Origin: Streptomyces mangrovisoli
Lineage (GTDB): Bacteria > Actinomycetota > Actinomycetes > Streptomycetales > Streptomycetaceae
NCBI RefSeq assembly: GCF_000974985.2
Contig: NZ_LAVA02000118.1
Location: 1 to 44,430 of the forward strand
Direction of reading: 5' to 3'
DNA: 44,430 nucleotides
The notes below the pieces were generated by a model. That model worked only from the letters and a program-made list of their open reading frames with translations, did not search any database and was not told the DNA's origin. The translations under genes and the position numbers were made by a program. Of the stretch, positions 1 to 7,523 are shown one piece after another. Every line of letters begins with the position of its first letter. Within the stretch, counting starts at the first letter, position 1.

Positions 1-2182
1 GGGTGCGGCGGGGTTCGGGGTGGTCCGATACGGGTGCGGGGCGGTCCGGCAACGGGTCGGGGCGGTCCGGAACGGGGTCCGGGAGGTCCGGAACGGGGTC
101 CGGGAGGTCCGGTACGGGGTCCGGGAGGTCCGGTACGGGTTCGGCCCGGGCCTGCCGGGGCACGGCGGTGTCGGTTCGGCCGGGCACGGCGGTCGCCTCG
201 ACGCCGGTTTCCGTACCCCCGCCCTCCGGGGCGGGGCGGCGCGCGCCGGGGGTCTCGCGCACCACGATGTCGTACGGCAGCAGCACGATCGCCGTCGTCC
301 CGCCGTACGGCGACGGGCGCAGCGTCACCCCGATGCCGTGCCGGTGGGCGAGCCGCGCGATCACGAACATGCCGAGTCGCAGGTCGTCGGCGAGCGCCAC
401 CACGTCGAACTGCGGGGCCACCGCCAACTGGGCGTTGAGCACCGCGTAGTCCTCGTCGGACATGCCGAGGCCCCGGTCCTCGACCTCGACCGCGAGCCCC
501 CGGGCCACCAGTGCCGCCCGCACCCCGACCGGGCTCGGCGGGGGCGAGTAGGCGGTCGCGTTGTCGATGAGCTCGGCCAGCAGATGGATCACGTCGGCCA
601 CCGCGGGCGGCGCGAGCGACACCGCCTCCTCGGCGCGTACCTCCACCCTCCGGTACTCGGCGACCTCGCCGACGGCGCTGCGCAGGATGTCGATCAGCGC
701 CACCGGCTCGGTCCAGCTGCGGCGCGGCTGCTCGCCGCTGATGATGACCAGGTTCTCCTCGAAGCGGCGTAACTGGCTGGCGGTGGAGTCGAGTTCGTAG
801 AGCCCTCTGAGGATCTCCGGGTCGTCCTGGCCGCGCTCCAACAGATCGAGGCGGGTCAGCTGGAGGTTGACCAGGTTCTGGCTGTGCCGGGCGATCCCGA
901 GGATCACCTTCCGGAACCCCCGCCGGGTGTCGGCCAGTTCGACGGCGGTGCGCACCGCCGTGCGCTGCGCGGTGTTGAACGCCCTTGCCACCTGGCCGAG
1001 TTCGTCGTCGCCGTAGTCCAGTGGCGGGGTGGCCAGTTCCACGTCGACCTTCTCGCCCCGGTCGAGCCGGCTCACCACGTCGGGGAGCCGCTCCTCGGCC
1101 AGGCCCAGGGTGGCGAGCCGCAGCCCGCGCAGCCGCCGGGAGAGCGAGCGGATGATCCGCCACGACATGCCGACGCTCAGCAGCAGGGCGGCCAGACCGC
1201 CGGCGCTCGACGAGGCCGCCGTGACCAGCAGCCCGTGCGCGGTGGCGGCACTGCGGTCGAGCAGTGCGCCGGTCTCGCGGTCGATCAGGGCCCCGTACCG
1301 GTCGGTGACCCTGCCCAGCGCGGCCCGCCACTGCTTGTGCACATCGGGCAGGGGGATCCGCGCGCCGGCGCCGTCCGAGGACGCGCGGGCCGCGAGGACC
1401 CGGTCCTCGACCGACTCCAGCGTCCTCCAGTCGGCGCTCCGGAGGATCGCCTCGGTCTCCGTCTTCGCGCTGCCGGTGAGGACGGGTTCGATCTGGTTGT
1501 CGACGAGCCACCGCCGCGCGTTCACCAGCTGGGTGAACTGCGACCAGGTCTTCTCGTCCATCGATCCGGCGGGGCCCGCCAGCGTGAGCAGGGTGTCCTC
1601 CTCGGAGACCAGCTCGGCGCCGTGCTCCAGCGCGACCAGCGGACCGGCCTGCGAGGTGAGGTCGCCGTCGTCGACCTGGGACAGCTCCTGGAAGCCCTGG
1701 ATCTGGTCGTCGATGATCGAGGTGTACTGGCCGAGGGCCTGCGCGGCCGTGATGTCGGTGGGGTGGTCCACCTGTCCGCGGTAGTACTCCAGGCTGCCGA
1801 CGGAGGCCAGCACCGAGTACAGCCGCTCCTTGATCCGGGCGGGCGCCCCGCGGATCTCCGCCGCCCGGCCGGTCAGCTTCGCGACCGCCGCGTCGGTTCG
1901 CCGGCGCTGCGCGTCCAGCGTGGTCCGCGAGCCCGTCGGGGAGGCCAGCCACACCGCCGAGAGGCTGCGCTCCCGCTGGAGGGCGAGCGTCGCCTCGGTG
2001 CCCATCGCGCCGGTGGAGCGGCTCAGCTCCGTCTGCGAGCGCAGCCGCAGCCCCTCCGCGAACATCTGCGTCGTCGTCACGCACCAGAGCGCGGCCAGGG
2101 TGACGCCCGGTACCAGTGCCAGCAGGGTCAGGGAGAGCCGGATGGAGCCGAGACGGCGCCGGGAACCGGTCCGTGGAGACAT
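1..2182 (-). CDS. Sensor histidine kinase with NIT domain, CvnA-like (3' end outside window)
   Basis: Membrane sensor kinase; 727 codons are visible and the C-terminus runs off the left edge. The protein starts MSPRTGSRRR. A first membrane segment lies at about residues 13-40, a long helical nitrate/nitrite-sensing (NIT) type sensor follows, and a second membrane segment lies near residues 315-340 ahead of a HAMP-like linker. The dimerisation helix contains RHSQNLVNLQL. The ATPase domain shows the N box ELIDNATAYSPP, the G1 box EDRGLGM and the G2 region LRLGMFVIARL. The tail is a Pro-Asp heptad repeat. Streptomyces proteins with this architecture are often the CvnA component of conservons (with roadblock, DUF742 and GTPase partners), but the downstream genes are not visible. 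The codon at 770-772 is a TTA leucine codon, so translation may depend on the bldA tRNA. The ligand is unknown. Confidence 0.88.
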   Translation of the reverse strand, partial: MSPRTGSRRRLGSIRLSLTLLALVPGVTLAALWCVTTTQMFAEGLRLRSQTELSRSTGAMGTEATLALQRERSLSAVWLASPTGSRTTLDAQRRRTDAAVAKLTGRAAEIRGAPARIKERLYSVLASVGSLEYYRGQVDHPTDITAAQALGQYTSIIDDQIQGFQELSQVDDGDLTSQAGPLVALEHGAELVSEEDTLLTLAGPAGSMDEKTWSQFTQLVNARRWLVDNQIEPVLTGSAKTETEAILRSADWRTLESVEDRVLAARASSDGAGARIPLPDVHKQWRAALGRVTDRYGALIDRETGALLDRSAATAHGLLVTAASSSAGGLAALLLSVGMSWRIIRSLSRRLRGLRLATLGLAEERLPDVVSRLDRGEKVDVELATPPLDYGDDELGQVARAFNTAQRTAVRTAVELADTRRGFRKVILGIARHSQNLVNLQLTRLDLLERGQDDPEILRGLYELDSTASQLRRFEENLVIISGEQPRRSWTEPVALIDILRSAVGEVAEYRRVEVRAEEAVSLAPPAVADVIHLLAELIDNATAYSPPPSPVGVRAALVARGLAVEVEDRGLGMSDEDYAVLNAQLAVAPQFDVVALADDLRLGMFVIARLAHRHGIGVTLRPSPYGGTTAIVLLPYDIVVRETPGARRPAPEGGGTETGVEATAVPGRTDTAVPRQARAEPVPDLPDPVPDLPDPVPDLPDPVPDRPDPLPDRPAPVSDHPEPRRT
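40..144 (-). repeat. 21-bp tandem repeat encoding a PDLPDPV heptad tail
   Basis: Five consecutive 21-bp units (40-60, 61-81, 82-102, 103-123, 124-144) differ at only a few positions. Read on the minus strand they encode PDLPDPV / PDRPDPL heptads in the C-terminal tail of the sensor kinase. The period is a multiple of three, so copy-number change would keep the frame. The array continues less perfectly towards the left edge. Confidence 0.85.
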
Positions 2183-2290
2183 CGTCGTCCTTCATGTCCC
2201 GTACGTGTGCGCAGGATGCTAGCCCTCCCGGTGACCGCCCGCACCGTGAGTGCGCCAATCTCCCGCGACGGGGTGGCCGCGGGGGCCCGC

Positions 2291-2893
2291 TCAGCGGGTG
2301 CCGGCGGCGGCGAACCCGGCCACCGACGACACGTTGGTCCTGGTCACGAACGCCGGACCGGTGAGCACCGGCGCCACCCCGCCGCCGCTGACATTCCCGT
2401 TCGTCCGGTACAGCCACAGCGCGTCCACCGCGAGATAGCCCTGGAGATACGGCTGCTGGTCCACCGCGAACTGCACGTCGCCGTCGCGCACCGACTTCAC
2501 CAGCTCCTTGTCGAGGTCGAACGTGGCGACCTTCGCCCGGCTCCCGGCCTGCCGCACCGACGTCACCGCGGCCAGCGCGAACTGGGCTCCCAGCGTGACC
2601 ACTTCGTCGATCCCGGGGTCCTGCCGCAGCCGGGCCGCGATCGTCTCGGTCACCGAGGTCATGTCCGTGCCGTCGACGTAGAGCAGGTCCGTCTGCCCGC
2701 CGAAGTCCTTCTTCACCCCCCCGCGCAGCGCGCCTCCAGGGCGACGTTGCCGCGCTCGTGGATCACGCACAGGGCGTGCCGGGCCCCGAGGCCGTCGAGT
2801 TTGTCGCCGACCGCCCGCCCGGCGACGCTCTCGTCCTGGCAGCCGAGCAAGAGGGTCGGAAGGCCCCCGCCGGCCGACGCGTGCCGACCGGGC
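2291..2893 (-). pseudogene. Remnant of a sugar ABC-transporter substrate-binding protein
   Basis: The intact part (about residues 62-205 of the reading frame that ends at 2291) matches the C-terminal lobe of ribose/inositol-type periplasmic binding proteins: VDGTDMTSVTETI, VVTLGAQFALAAV, FAVDQQPYLQGYLAVDALWL and GNVSGGGVAPVLTGPAF. A seven-G run (plus-strand C run 2716-2722) breaks the frame. Upstream of it, homology continues in another frame as LGCQDESVAGRAVGDKL and ALCVIHERGNVALEARCAG, and then meets a TGA. The N-terminal lobe and the lipoprotein signal are missing altogether. The frameshift could be a sequencing error in the homopolymer, but the missing half makes a true pseudogene more likely. 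It lies just upstream of the sensor kinase in the same orientation, so it may be a relic of a binding protein that once worked with that sensor (inference). Confidence 0.75.
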
Positions 2894-2994
2894 GCGCTGA
2901 GTTGTCATTCAAGTACGGCAAAAAGCCTTATGCGGCACCGCAGTTGGCGGTGGCGCCGCCCGGATCGGCCGGGCGGCGGACACCGGTCGGCGGA

Positions 2995-3450
2995 TCAGAG
3001 GTCGAACTCGTGCGGCGGCAGGTCCAGGGCGTAGCAGGCCTCCCGCACCACACCCTGCTCCGTCTTGTCGAAGTCGCCGTCCGCGCCGCCGATGACGATG
3101 CCGATCTGGATGACGGCGCGCGCCTCGGCCGGCTTCTTCTTCGCCTTGGCGACCTCCTGGAGCACGCTCACCTTGCCGAACGCGAAGTCGGCGGTCAGCT
3201 TGTTCAGGTTCTCCTCGAACCGGCGGCGCAGATCGTCCGCGGGGAAGTTCTGCAGCACCTCGTTGGTCGCGATGAGCTGGGCGACCCGCTGCCGCTCGGA
3301 GGGGTCTACGGTCCCGTCGGCCGCCGCCACCAGCGCGCACATCGCCATGCTGGCGTCACGGAAGGCACCGCTCTTCAGGTCGTTCTTCTTCGAGACGAGC
3401 TGCGTCTGCATCTGCGACGCGGACTCCTTGACGCGGTCCCAGAGGGCCAT
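2995..3450 (-). CDS. TerB-like tellurite-resistance family protein
   Basis: A 151-residue soluble helical protein of the TerB family. It starts MALWDRVKESASQMQTQL and has the family's paired acidic helical motifs: ALVAAADGTVDPSERQRVAQL near residues 41-60 and GIVIGGADGDFDKTEQGVV near 120-138. These are the acidic metal-binding type segments of TerB. The ATG at 3450 is preferred over the in-frame ATG at 3462 because GGGAG lies six bases before 3450, while nothing resembling a ribosome site precedes 3462. It lies 111 bp downstream of the Spo0M-like gene in the same orientation and may be cotranscribed with it. A stress-related or calcium/tellurite-associated role is family knowledge only; no other ter genes are nearby. 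Confidence 0.85.
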   Translation of the reverse strand: MALWDRVKESASQMQTQLVSKKNDLKSGAFRDASMAMCALVAAADGTVDPSERQRVAQLIATNEVLQNFPADDLRRRFEENLNKLTADFAFGKVSVLQEVAKAKKKPAEARAVIQIGIVIGGADGDFDKTEQGVVREACYALDLPPHEFDL

Positions 3451-3515
3451 GAGAACTCCCATTGTGCGTAGTCTTGTTCGTAGGCGTATGCGTGGTCGTG
3501 CCCGCGCTCCGTAGG

Positions 3516-3541
3516 AACTGCCGGGACACCCGTTTGGTTCC
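3516..3541 (-). promoter_or_regulatory. Candidate ECF (SigR-like) promoter for the TerB-like gene
   Basis: On the minus strand GGAAC (3541-3537) is followed after exactly 18 nt by GTT (3518-3516). This fits the GGAAY-N18-GTT form of Streptomyces SigR promoters. It lies about 65 bp before the chosen start. The motif is short and could occur by chance. Confidence 0.35.
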
Positions 3542-3561
3542 GGTGCCGCCGTCCCTGGGCC

Positions 3562-4713
3562 CTAGTCGTCGTCGCCGTCGAAGAAGTCCCCGATCTCGTC
3601 GACGATCTCGTCGGCCACCATCCCGCCGACGAAGCCGACGGCCAGACCCGCCGCCCCCGCCGCGATCGCCGTGCCCACGCCGGGCCCGGAGCGGTGGTCG
3701 TCGTCCTTGTCATAGGGGTCGTAGGAGTCGTACGAGCCGTGGGAGCCGTGCCCGTCGTGTCTGTCGTACGGGTCGTGATGGCCGTGATGCCCGTGGCCGA
3801 CGTGATGTCCGTGGTCGACGTGGTGGCCTTGGTGGCCGTACGGGTCCTGGTGGCCATGAGCGCCGTGGCCGTACGGGTCGTGGTGGACGGGCGGGGCACA
3901 GGCGTAGGGGGCAGCCTGGTGACCGAGGGACGGCTGGTGGGCCGGTCGGTCGGTCAGGCGGCGGAGCCAGCCGTCGACCTCGGCGTTCCAGTCCAGCGTG
4001 TGCGCGTCGGCGTGGCCGAGCGAGACGCGGCTCAGCTCGTCGTGGCCGGAGGAGAAGAGGCCGCCGCGCCGGTCGGCCTCGACGACCACCTGGCAGCCGG
4101 CCGGCGAGGCGATGAAGGTCAGCTCGAACTCGCTCACCGCGTGCGCGTACTGCGGCGCCGGGGTGAGCTCGATCTCCTGGTAGAACGGCAGCGTCTGCCC
4201 GGTGCCGCCGATGTGCCCGTACTCCAGGTCGGCCGAGCGGAAGCCGCAGCCCAGCTGTCCCAGCGCCTCCAGGACCGCCTCCTGCACCGGCAGCGGACGG
4301 ACGACCAGCGGGTCCAGGTCGCCCTTGTCCCGGGCGCCGGCCACCGCCAGCTCCGTCCGCACGCCGAGGACGATGCCGAGCGGCTGGCCGTACAGCTCGG
4401 TGACCGGGGTCTCCCACGGCACGGGTACGGAGAACGGCACGGCGCGCTCCTCGTGCGGGCCGAGCACGAAGCCGCCGCCGACCGTGAACCGCTCGAAGAC
4501 GACCGCGCCCTCGCTCTCGCCGTCGTCGTGCTCCGCCTCGACCCGGGCGAGCAGCTCCAGGCCGATGTGCTCGATCCGCTCGGCGCTCTCGCCGCCCAGC
4601 AGGCACACCTGGCCGGACAACGTCCCGCCGGGCACCACCGCGCCGCCCGCGAGGACGGTGTCGACCTGGGGACCGCCCACCCCCATCGACCCGAGCAGTC
4701 GTCTGAACACCAT
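3562..4713 (-). CDS. Spo0M-like sporulation/arrestin-fold protein with His-rich tail
   Basis: A 383-residue protein. Residues 1-250 match the SpoOM family (arrestin-like beta sandwich; start MVFRRLLGSMGVGGPQVDT, with GGTLSGQVCLLGG and AVPFSVPVPWETPVT). In Bacillus, Spo0M influences entry into sporulation. Residues 277-340 form an unusual low-complexity tail with 20 histidines in 64 residues plus repeated DPYG/DPYD units. It is followed by a Gly/Ala-rich hydrophobic stretch (about 346-366) that could be a membrane-associating glycine zipper, and an acidic end FFDGDDD. The tail looks able to bind divalent metals, but no function is shown. The start is supported by AAGGAG about nine bases upstream of the ATG. 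Confidence 0.85.
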   Translation of the reverse strand: MVFRRLLGSMGVGGPQVDTVLAGGAVVPGGTLSGQVCLLGGESAERIEHIGLELLARVEAEHDDGESEGAVVFERFTVGGGFVLGPHEERAVPFSVPVPWETPVTELYGQPLGIVLGVRTELAVAGARDKGDLDPLVVRPLPVQEAVLEALGQLGCGFRSADLEYGHIGGTGQTLPFYQEIELTPAPQYAHAVSEFELTFIASPAGCQVVVEADRRGGLFSSGHDELSRVSLGHADAHTLDWNAEVDGWLRRLTDRPAHQPSLGHQAAPYACAPPVHHDPYGHGAHGHQDPYGHQGHHVDHGHHVGHGHHGHHDPYDRHDGHGSHGSYDSYDPYDKDDDHRSGPGVGTAIAAGAAGLAVGFVGGMVADEIVDEIGDFFDGDDD

Positions 4714-4785
4714 GCCGCCGTCGCTCCTTCACCCGCCGCACCGTCATCGGACCGGACGGCGTGCGTGCCGCCCGGCTGTCCACTG

Positions 4786-4813
4786 AACTGTGCACGACGG
4801 CGGGGAAGTTCCC
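4786..4813 (-). promoter_or_regulatory. Candidate ECF (SigR-like) promoter for the Spo0M-like gene
   Basis: The minus strand has GGGAAC (4813-4808), then 19 nt, then GTT (4788-4786), about 75 bp before the Spo0M-like ATG. Its resemblance to the element before the neighbouring TerB-like gene is what makes it worth noting. On its own the motif is weak. Confidence 0.3.
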
Positions 4814-4950
4814 AGCTCACCCGATCGGGCGACGCGCCCGAGGCATCGGCGGGCCCGGACAGTGACGCGGCAGCCAGGACGGAGGCGCGGTCGCCCGGAC
4901 GGGGACGCGGCGGCCAGGACGGGACCGCGGCCCACCGCGGCCGGGGCACG

Positions 4951-4991
4951 GCCGTGCGTCCCGCTCACCCCCGGGCGGCGGGACGCACGGC
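4951..4991 (-). terminator. Strong hairpin, likely terminator of the DUF6230-DUF6114 operon
   Basis: Perfect 14-bp arms (4951-4964 and 4978-4991, core CGTGCGTCCCGC / GCGGGACGCACG) with a 13-nt loop. It sits 36 bp beyond the stop codon of the DUF6114 gene on the minus strand. There is no T tract, as is usual for streptomycete terminators. The rest of 4714-5027 holds GC-rich imperfect repeats and no gene that I can support. Confidence 0.6.
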
Positions 4992-5027
4992 GGCCGGACC
5001 GGACGGAGCGTCAGGCCGGCCGGAGCG

Positions 5028-5468
5028 TCAGGCCGCCTCGGTGGGGGGCACTCCCACGGAGGCGGCCTCGCGGGCCGCCTGCCTGCGCCTGCGGCGGCTG
5101 ATCCGCGGTTCCTGGTCCGGCAGCCAGCCGAAGGTGACGCAGCTGCCGACCGCGCCGAACAGCAGGCCCACGAGGAAGCCGCCGAGGTTGGAGGTCAGCC
5201 AGGTGCCCAGGGACAGCAGGATGCCGAGCAGGCAGTAGAAGAGGCGCTGCGCCGGGTTGAACAGGATCAGCAGTCCGCAGACGAGCATGAGCGCGGGCAG
5301 CAGATATCCGGCGAGGCCCTGCATCCCGACATGCAGGATGACCGGGAGCGGGGCCTTCATCGTCACCAGGATCTCGGCACCGCCGAGGGTGAGCAGCAGA
5401 CCGCCCAGGAAGGGCCGCCCGCCCCGCCACTCCCGGAAGTCCCGCCGCCACCGGCCCACGCGGCTCAC
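5028..5468 (-). CDS. DUF6114 integral membrane protein
   Basis: A 146-residue membrane protein that begins with GTG (VSRVGRWRRDFREWRGGRPF). Four hydrophobic segments follow (around residues 20-42, 46-66, 68-84 and 89-110), then a basic cytoplasmic tail with ISRRRRRQAAR. The GTG overlaps the stop of the DUF6230 gene (GTGA, 4 bp), so the two are translationally coupled and probably act together. DUF6230/DUF6114 pairs are common in Streptomyces and their function is not established. A strong hairpin terminator follows. Confidence 0.85.
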   Translation of the reverse strand: MSRVGRWRRDFREWRGGRPFLGGLLLTLGGAEILVTMKAPLPVILHVGMQGLAGYLLPALMLVCGLLILFNPAQRLFYCLLGILLSLGTWLTSNLGGFLVGLLFGAVGSCVTFGWLPDQEPRISRRRRRQAAREAASVGVPPTEAA

Positions 5469-6145
5469 TGCGAGCAACCGTCGCTGTCGAACTTCATGTG
5501 CAGGCCGGGGAGCTTGAACACGGCCGCGGTGGCGGCGTAGTTGTGCTGGTAGAGGTGGTTGATGACGACGCCGTCGGCCTGCTGGCCGTAGACGCCCTCG
5601 GGGCCCTGCACGCCGGCCTTGTCGAAGGTGCTGGCGTCGCGGCCGATCTCGATGTTGTTGAAGGACGCGTCGCCCTTGATGTCGTCGGAGTCGATGGCCA
5701 GGTTGGACACGCTGACCGGCGTGGACCCGGTGCCCGCGGTGAGCACCAGCTGGATGCCGCCGAGGTCGACGCTCTGGCACATGTTGGTGATCGTGCCGTT
5801 CTTCACCACCGAGGTGACGACCAGTTCCTGGCCGCCGGTGTCACCGGCGTTGGGGCTGTTCTCGATCATGTTGTCCAGCGCGCCGTACTGCTCGAACCCG
5901 GTTCCGTTGAGCTGGTCCGCGGTGACCACGAACGGCATTCCGGAGATGGCGAACTGGACGCCCAGGGCACCCTGGGCCGTGAGGATCGCGAGTCCCGCGG
6001 TCACCGCCGCGGCCGGCACCGCCAGCACGGCGGCCCGGCGCATCCGGATCCGTCCACGTCTGCCGGTGGCGTCGGTGGTCCCGGAACCGCTGTCCGGTGG
6101 TTCCGGGGTGTTGTCGGCGGACGAGAGGTCCGAGGACGAGGCCAT
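5465..6145 (-). CDS. DUF6230 membrane-anchored surface protein
   Basis: A 226-residue protein: a short Ser/Pro-rich cytoplasmic N-terminus, a basic RGRIRMRR segment, one transmembrane helix (about residues 37-60, AAVLAVPAAAVTAGLAILTA) and an extracytoplasmic domain of about 160 residues that starts LGVQFAISGMPFVVTADQL and ends HMKFDSDGCSQ. It matches the DUF6230 family. ATG 6145 is chosen because GGGAGCAGAC precedes it; in-frame ATGs at 6157 and 6163 have no such site. It is the first gene of a two-gene operon with DUF6114. The single-helix protein and the four-helix partner may form a complex (inference). A 660-bp upstream region rich in inverted repeats separates it from a divergent secreted-protein gene. 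Confidence 0.85.
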   Translation of the reverse strand: MASSSDLSSADNTPEPPDSGSGTTDATGRRGRIRMRRAAVLAVPAAAVTAGLAILTAQGALGVQFAISGMPFVVTADQLNGTGFEQYGALDNMIENSPNAGDTGGQELVVTSVVKNGTITNMCQSVDLGGIQLVLTAGTGSTPVSVSNLAIDSDDIKGDASFNNIEIGRDASTFDKAGVQGPEGVYGQQADGVVINHLYQHNYAATAAVFKLPGLHMKFDSDGCSQ

Positions 6146-6228
6146 GTCTGCTCCCATGTGCATAGGTCAAGTGCGAGTTGGGCTTCAGGCGGCGTGTTGT
6201 CCTGGCGCGGACAGCGGCTGCGGCGCAC

Positions 6229-6257
6229 GCCCTTGCGACTCCCGGCGTCGCAAGGGC
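6229..6257. promoter_or_regulatory. Perfect inverted repeat in the DUF6230 upstream region
   Basis: GCCCTTGCGAC, a seven-base loop TCCCGGC, then GTCGCAAGGGC: 11 of 11 bases pair. It starts 84 bp upstream of the DUF6230 start codon. On the plus strand TTTCT follows, but no plus-strand gene lies before it. It is therefore more likely an operator or a 5'-leader hairpin of the DUF6230 transcript than a terminator. Confidence 0.55.
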
Positions 6258-6263
6258 TTTCTG

Positions 6264-6304
6264 GTTACGCAGCAGTAGCCAACGAGGAAGTTACCGGTGG
6301 TTAC
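6264..6304. promoter_or_regulatory. GTTAC direct repeats (OmpR-family-like box)
   Basis: GTTAC occurs at 6264, 6290 and 6300. The last two are spaced 10 bp start to start (GTTACCGGTGGTTAC). Direct GTTAC/GTAAC repeats at about 10-11 bp spacing are used by Streptomyces OmpR-family regulators such as MtrA and GlnR. The assignment to a regulator is inference. Confidence 0.35.
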
Positions 6305-6364
6305 ATTTCAGGGTCAAGGCGGATGTGAAAAACGGGTGTTGATTGTGTGTCAGCAGGGCTTCGT

Positions 6365-6385
6365 GAGTTGACTATCAGTCAACTC
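6365..6385. promoter_or_regulatory. Palindromic operator-like site
   Basis: GAGTTGACT-ATC-AGTCAACTC: perfect 9-bp arms around a 3-nt spacer, in unusually AT-rich sequence. TTGAC occurs twice more just downstream (about 6398-6407). The form suits a dimeric GntR- or TetR-type regulator. No regulator gene is adjacent, so the binding protein is unknown. Confidence 0.5.
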
Positions 6386-6805
6386 CGTTGCTGCGTATTG
6401 ACGTTGACCGCTGAACGGGTCTACAACTCTGCCTGGCTTCCCCAGGGTCCGTGGCGCCGGATCCTGCTCGCACGGCGAACCGGCCGTGTTCCCGGAGCAT
6501 TTCCTCCGTTCACCGGGGCGCAAGCCACCCCGAGATCACCTCATGCGGCAACCGGACCACGGTCGCTTCCCCCAAGTCCCGTGTCCCGCCGCCTCCTACC
6601 GGCCCGGCCGAGGGCCTTCCCCCCGAGGGCCCTCGGCCGGAGTCCGGCCTGAAGCCGTTGCCGGTCCGTCACGTACGGAGAAGGCGTCACGGGCCGGCAA
6701 CGGCCGACCCCGTTCGCACCGCGCCATCAACCCCCCACGTCCAGCTCGTCCACTCGTGCTCGTCCACTCATGGACCCCCACACCCGAGAGAAAGAGGCAC
6801 CCCCC

Positions 6806-7456
6806 ATGCGCACCCGCACTCTGCTCGCCCTGGCCGGAACCGTCGCCGCCCTCTCGCTCGCCGCGGTTCCCGCGTCGGCCGACGACGTTCCCGTACTCAC
6901 CACGGGCAGCGCCGGCGGCGCCGCCGTCGCGGTCGGGGACGTCGTCACCGCCCCGCTCGCCACCGGCACCAAGGCCACGCTCTACTCCAGCGCCACCGGC
7001 ACCAGCGGTGTCTCGTGCACCAGCTCGCAGTTCACCGCGGGCGTCACCGACAACCCGGCCGCCCCGGGCACCGCATCGGAGTCGGTGACCGGGCACACCT
7101 TCGACGCCAGCACCTGCTCCACCAACGTGATCGGTGTGACCGGCGTCACCAGCATCACGGTCGACAACCTGCCCTACACCTCCACGGTGGCCTCGGACGG
7201 CACCGTGTCCGTCACCGCGGGCAGCGCGGGAGCGATCCAGACCACGGTCAAGCTGAAGACCCTGCTCGGCTCCATCACCTGCGTCTACCAGGCATCGGCC
7301 CTCAGCGGCACCGCCGACAACGCCGACAGCAGCATCAACTTCGCGAGCCAGCAGTTCACGAAGGTCTCCGGCTCGTCGCTGTGCTTCGCGAACGGCTACT
7401 TCACCGCCAAGTACGCCCCGGTCACCGACGGGACGGCCTCCGTCTTCGTCAACTGA
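6806..7456 (+). CDS. Small secreted protein of unknown function
   Basis: A 216-residue exported protein. The signal peptide MRTRTLLALAGTVAALSLAA ends at about PASA-DDVP. The mature part is Ser/Thr/Gly/Val-rich, looks beta-stranded and has four cysteines (in VSCTS, STCST, ITCVY and SLCFA) that could form two disulfides. I recognise it as a widespread Streptomyces exported protein often labelled a Tat/signal-sequence domain protein; no activity is known. There is no twin-arginine motif here, so Sec export is more likely. ATG 6806 is chosen over the upstream in-frame ATG at 6770 because it begins the signal peptide and GAGAGAAAGAGG precedes it. It converges on the LPMO gene with only 50 bp between them. 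Confidence 0.8.
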   Translation: MRTRTLLALAGTVAALSLAAVPASADDVPVLTTGSAGGAAVAVGDVVTAPLATGTKATLYSSATGTSGVSCTSSQFTAGVTDNPAAPGTASESVTGHTFDASTCSTNVIGVTGVTSITVDNLPYTSTVASDGTVSVTAGSAGAIQTTVKLKTLLGSITCVYQASALSGTADNADSSINFASQQFTKVSGSSLCFANGYFTAKYAPVTDGTASVFVN

Positions 7457-7479
7457 CGTTCAGGGCAATCGAGTTCAAA

Positions 7480-7523
7480 GCCTGCGCAGGTGCGACCGTA
7501 TGAAGGTCAGCGCCTGCGCAGGC
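7480..7523. terminator. Bidirectional hairpin between convergent genes
   Basis: GCCTGCGCAGG (7480-7490) can pair with CCTGCGCAGGC (7513-7523). The right arm lies inside the last codons of the LPMO gene. It sits between two convergent genes. Each arm is itself palindromic, so alternative local pairings exist. Confidence 0.4.

Larger units (their letters stand above)
6146..6805. other. Long divergent intergenic region
   Basis: 660 bp between DUF6230 (minus) and the secreted-protein gene (plus). It contains a perfect 11-bp-arm inverted repeat (6229-6257), GTTAC repeats (6264-6304) and a perfect 21-bp palindromic site (6365-6385), each listed separately. From about 6440 to 6770 I see only C/G-rich sequence without a convincing gene. 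Confidence 0.6.

Noticed and set aside
884..3034. A 716-residue plus-strand frame opposite the sensor kinase
   Set aside because: Low-complexity Arg/Gly/Pro content and no domains; it is antisense to a clear kinase and a binding-protein remnant.
3450..3462. Upstream ATG at 3462 as start of the TerB-like protein
   Set aside because: It has no ribosome site, while the ATG at 3450 has GGGAG at proper spacing and matches the family N-terminus.
3694..5238. A Val-rich plus-strand frame (VVSVVRVVMAVMP...) that looks like a membrane protein
   Set aside because: It is the complement of the His/Asp/Tyr-rich tail of the Spo0M-like gene; the apparent hydrophobicity comes from codon complementarity.
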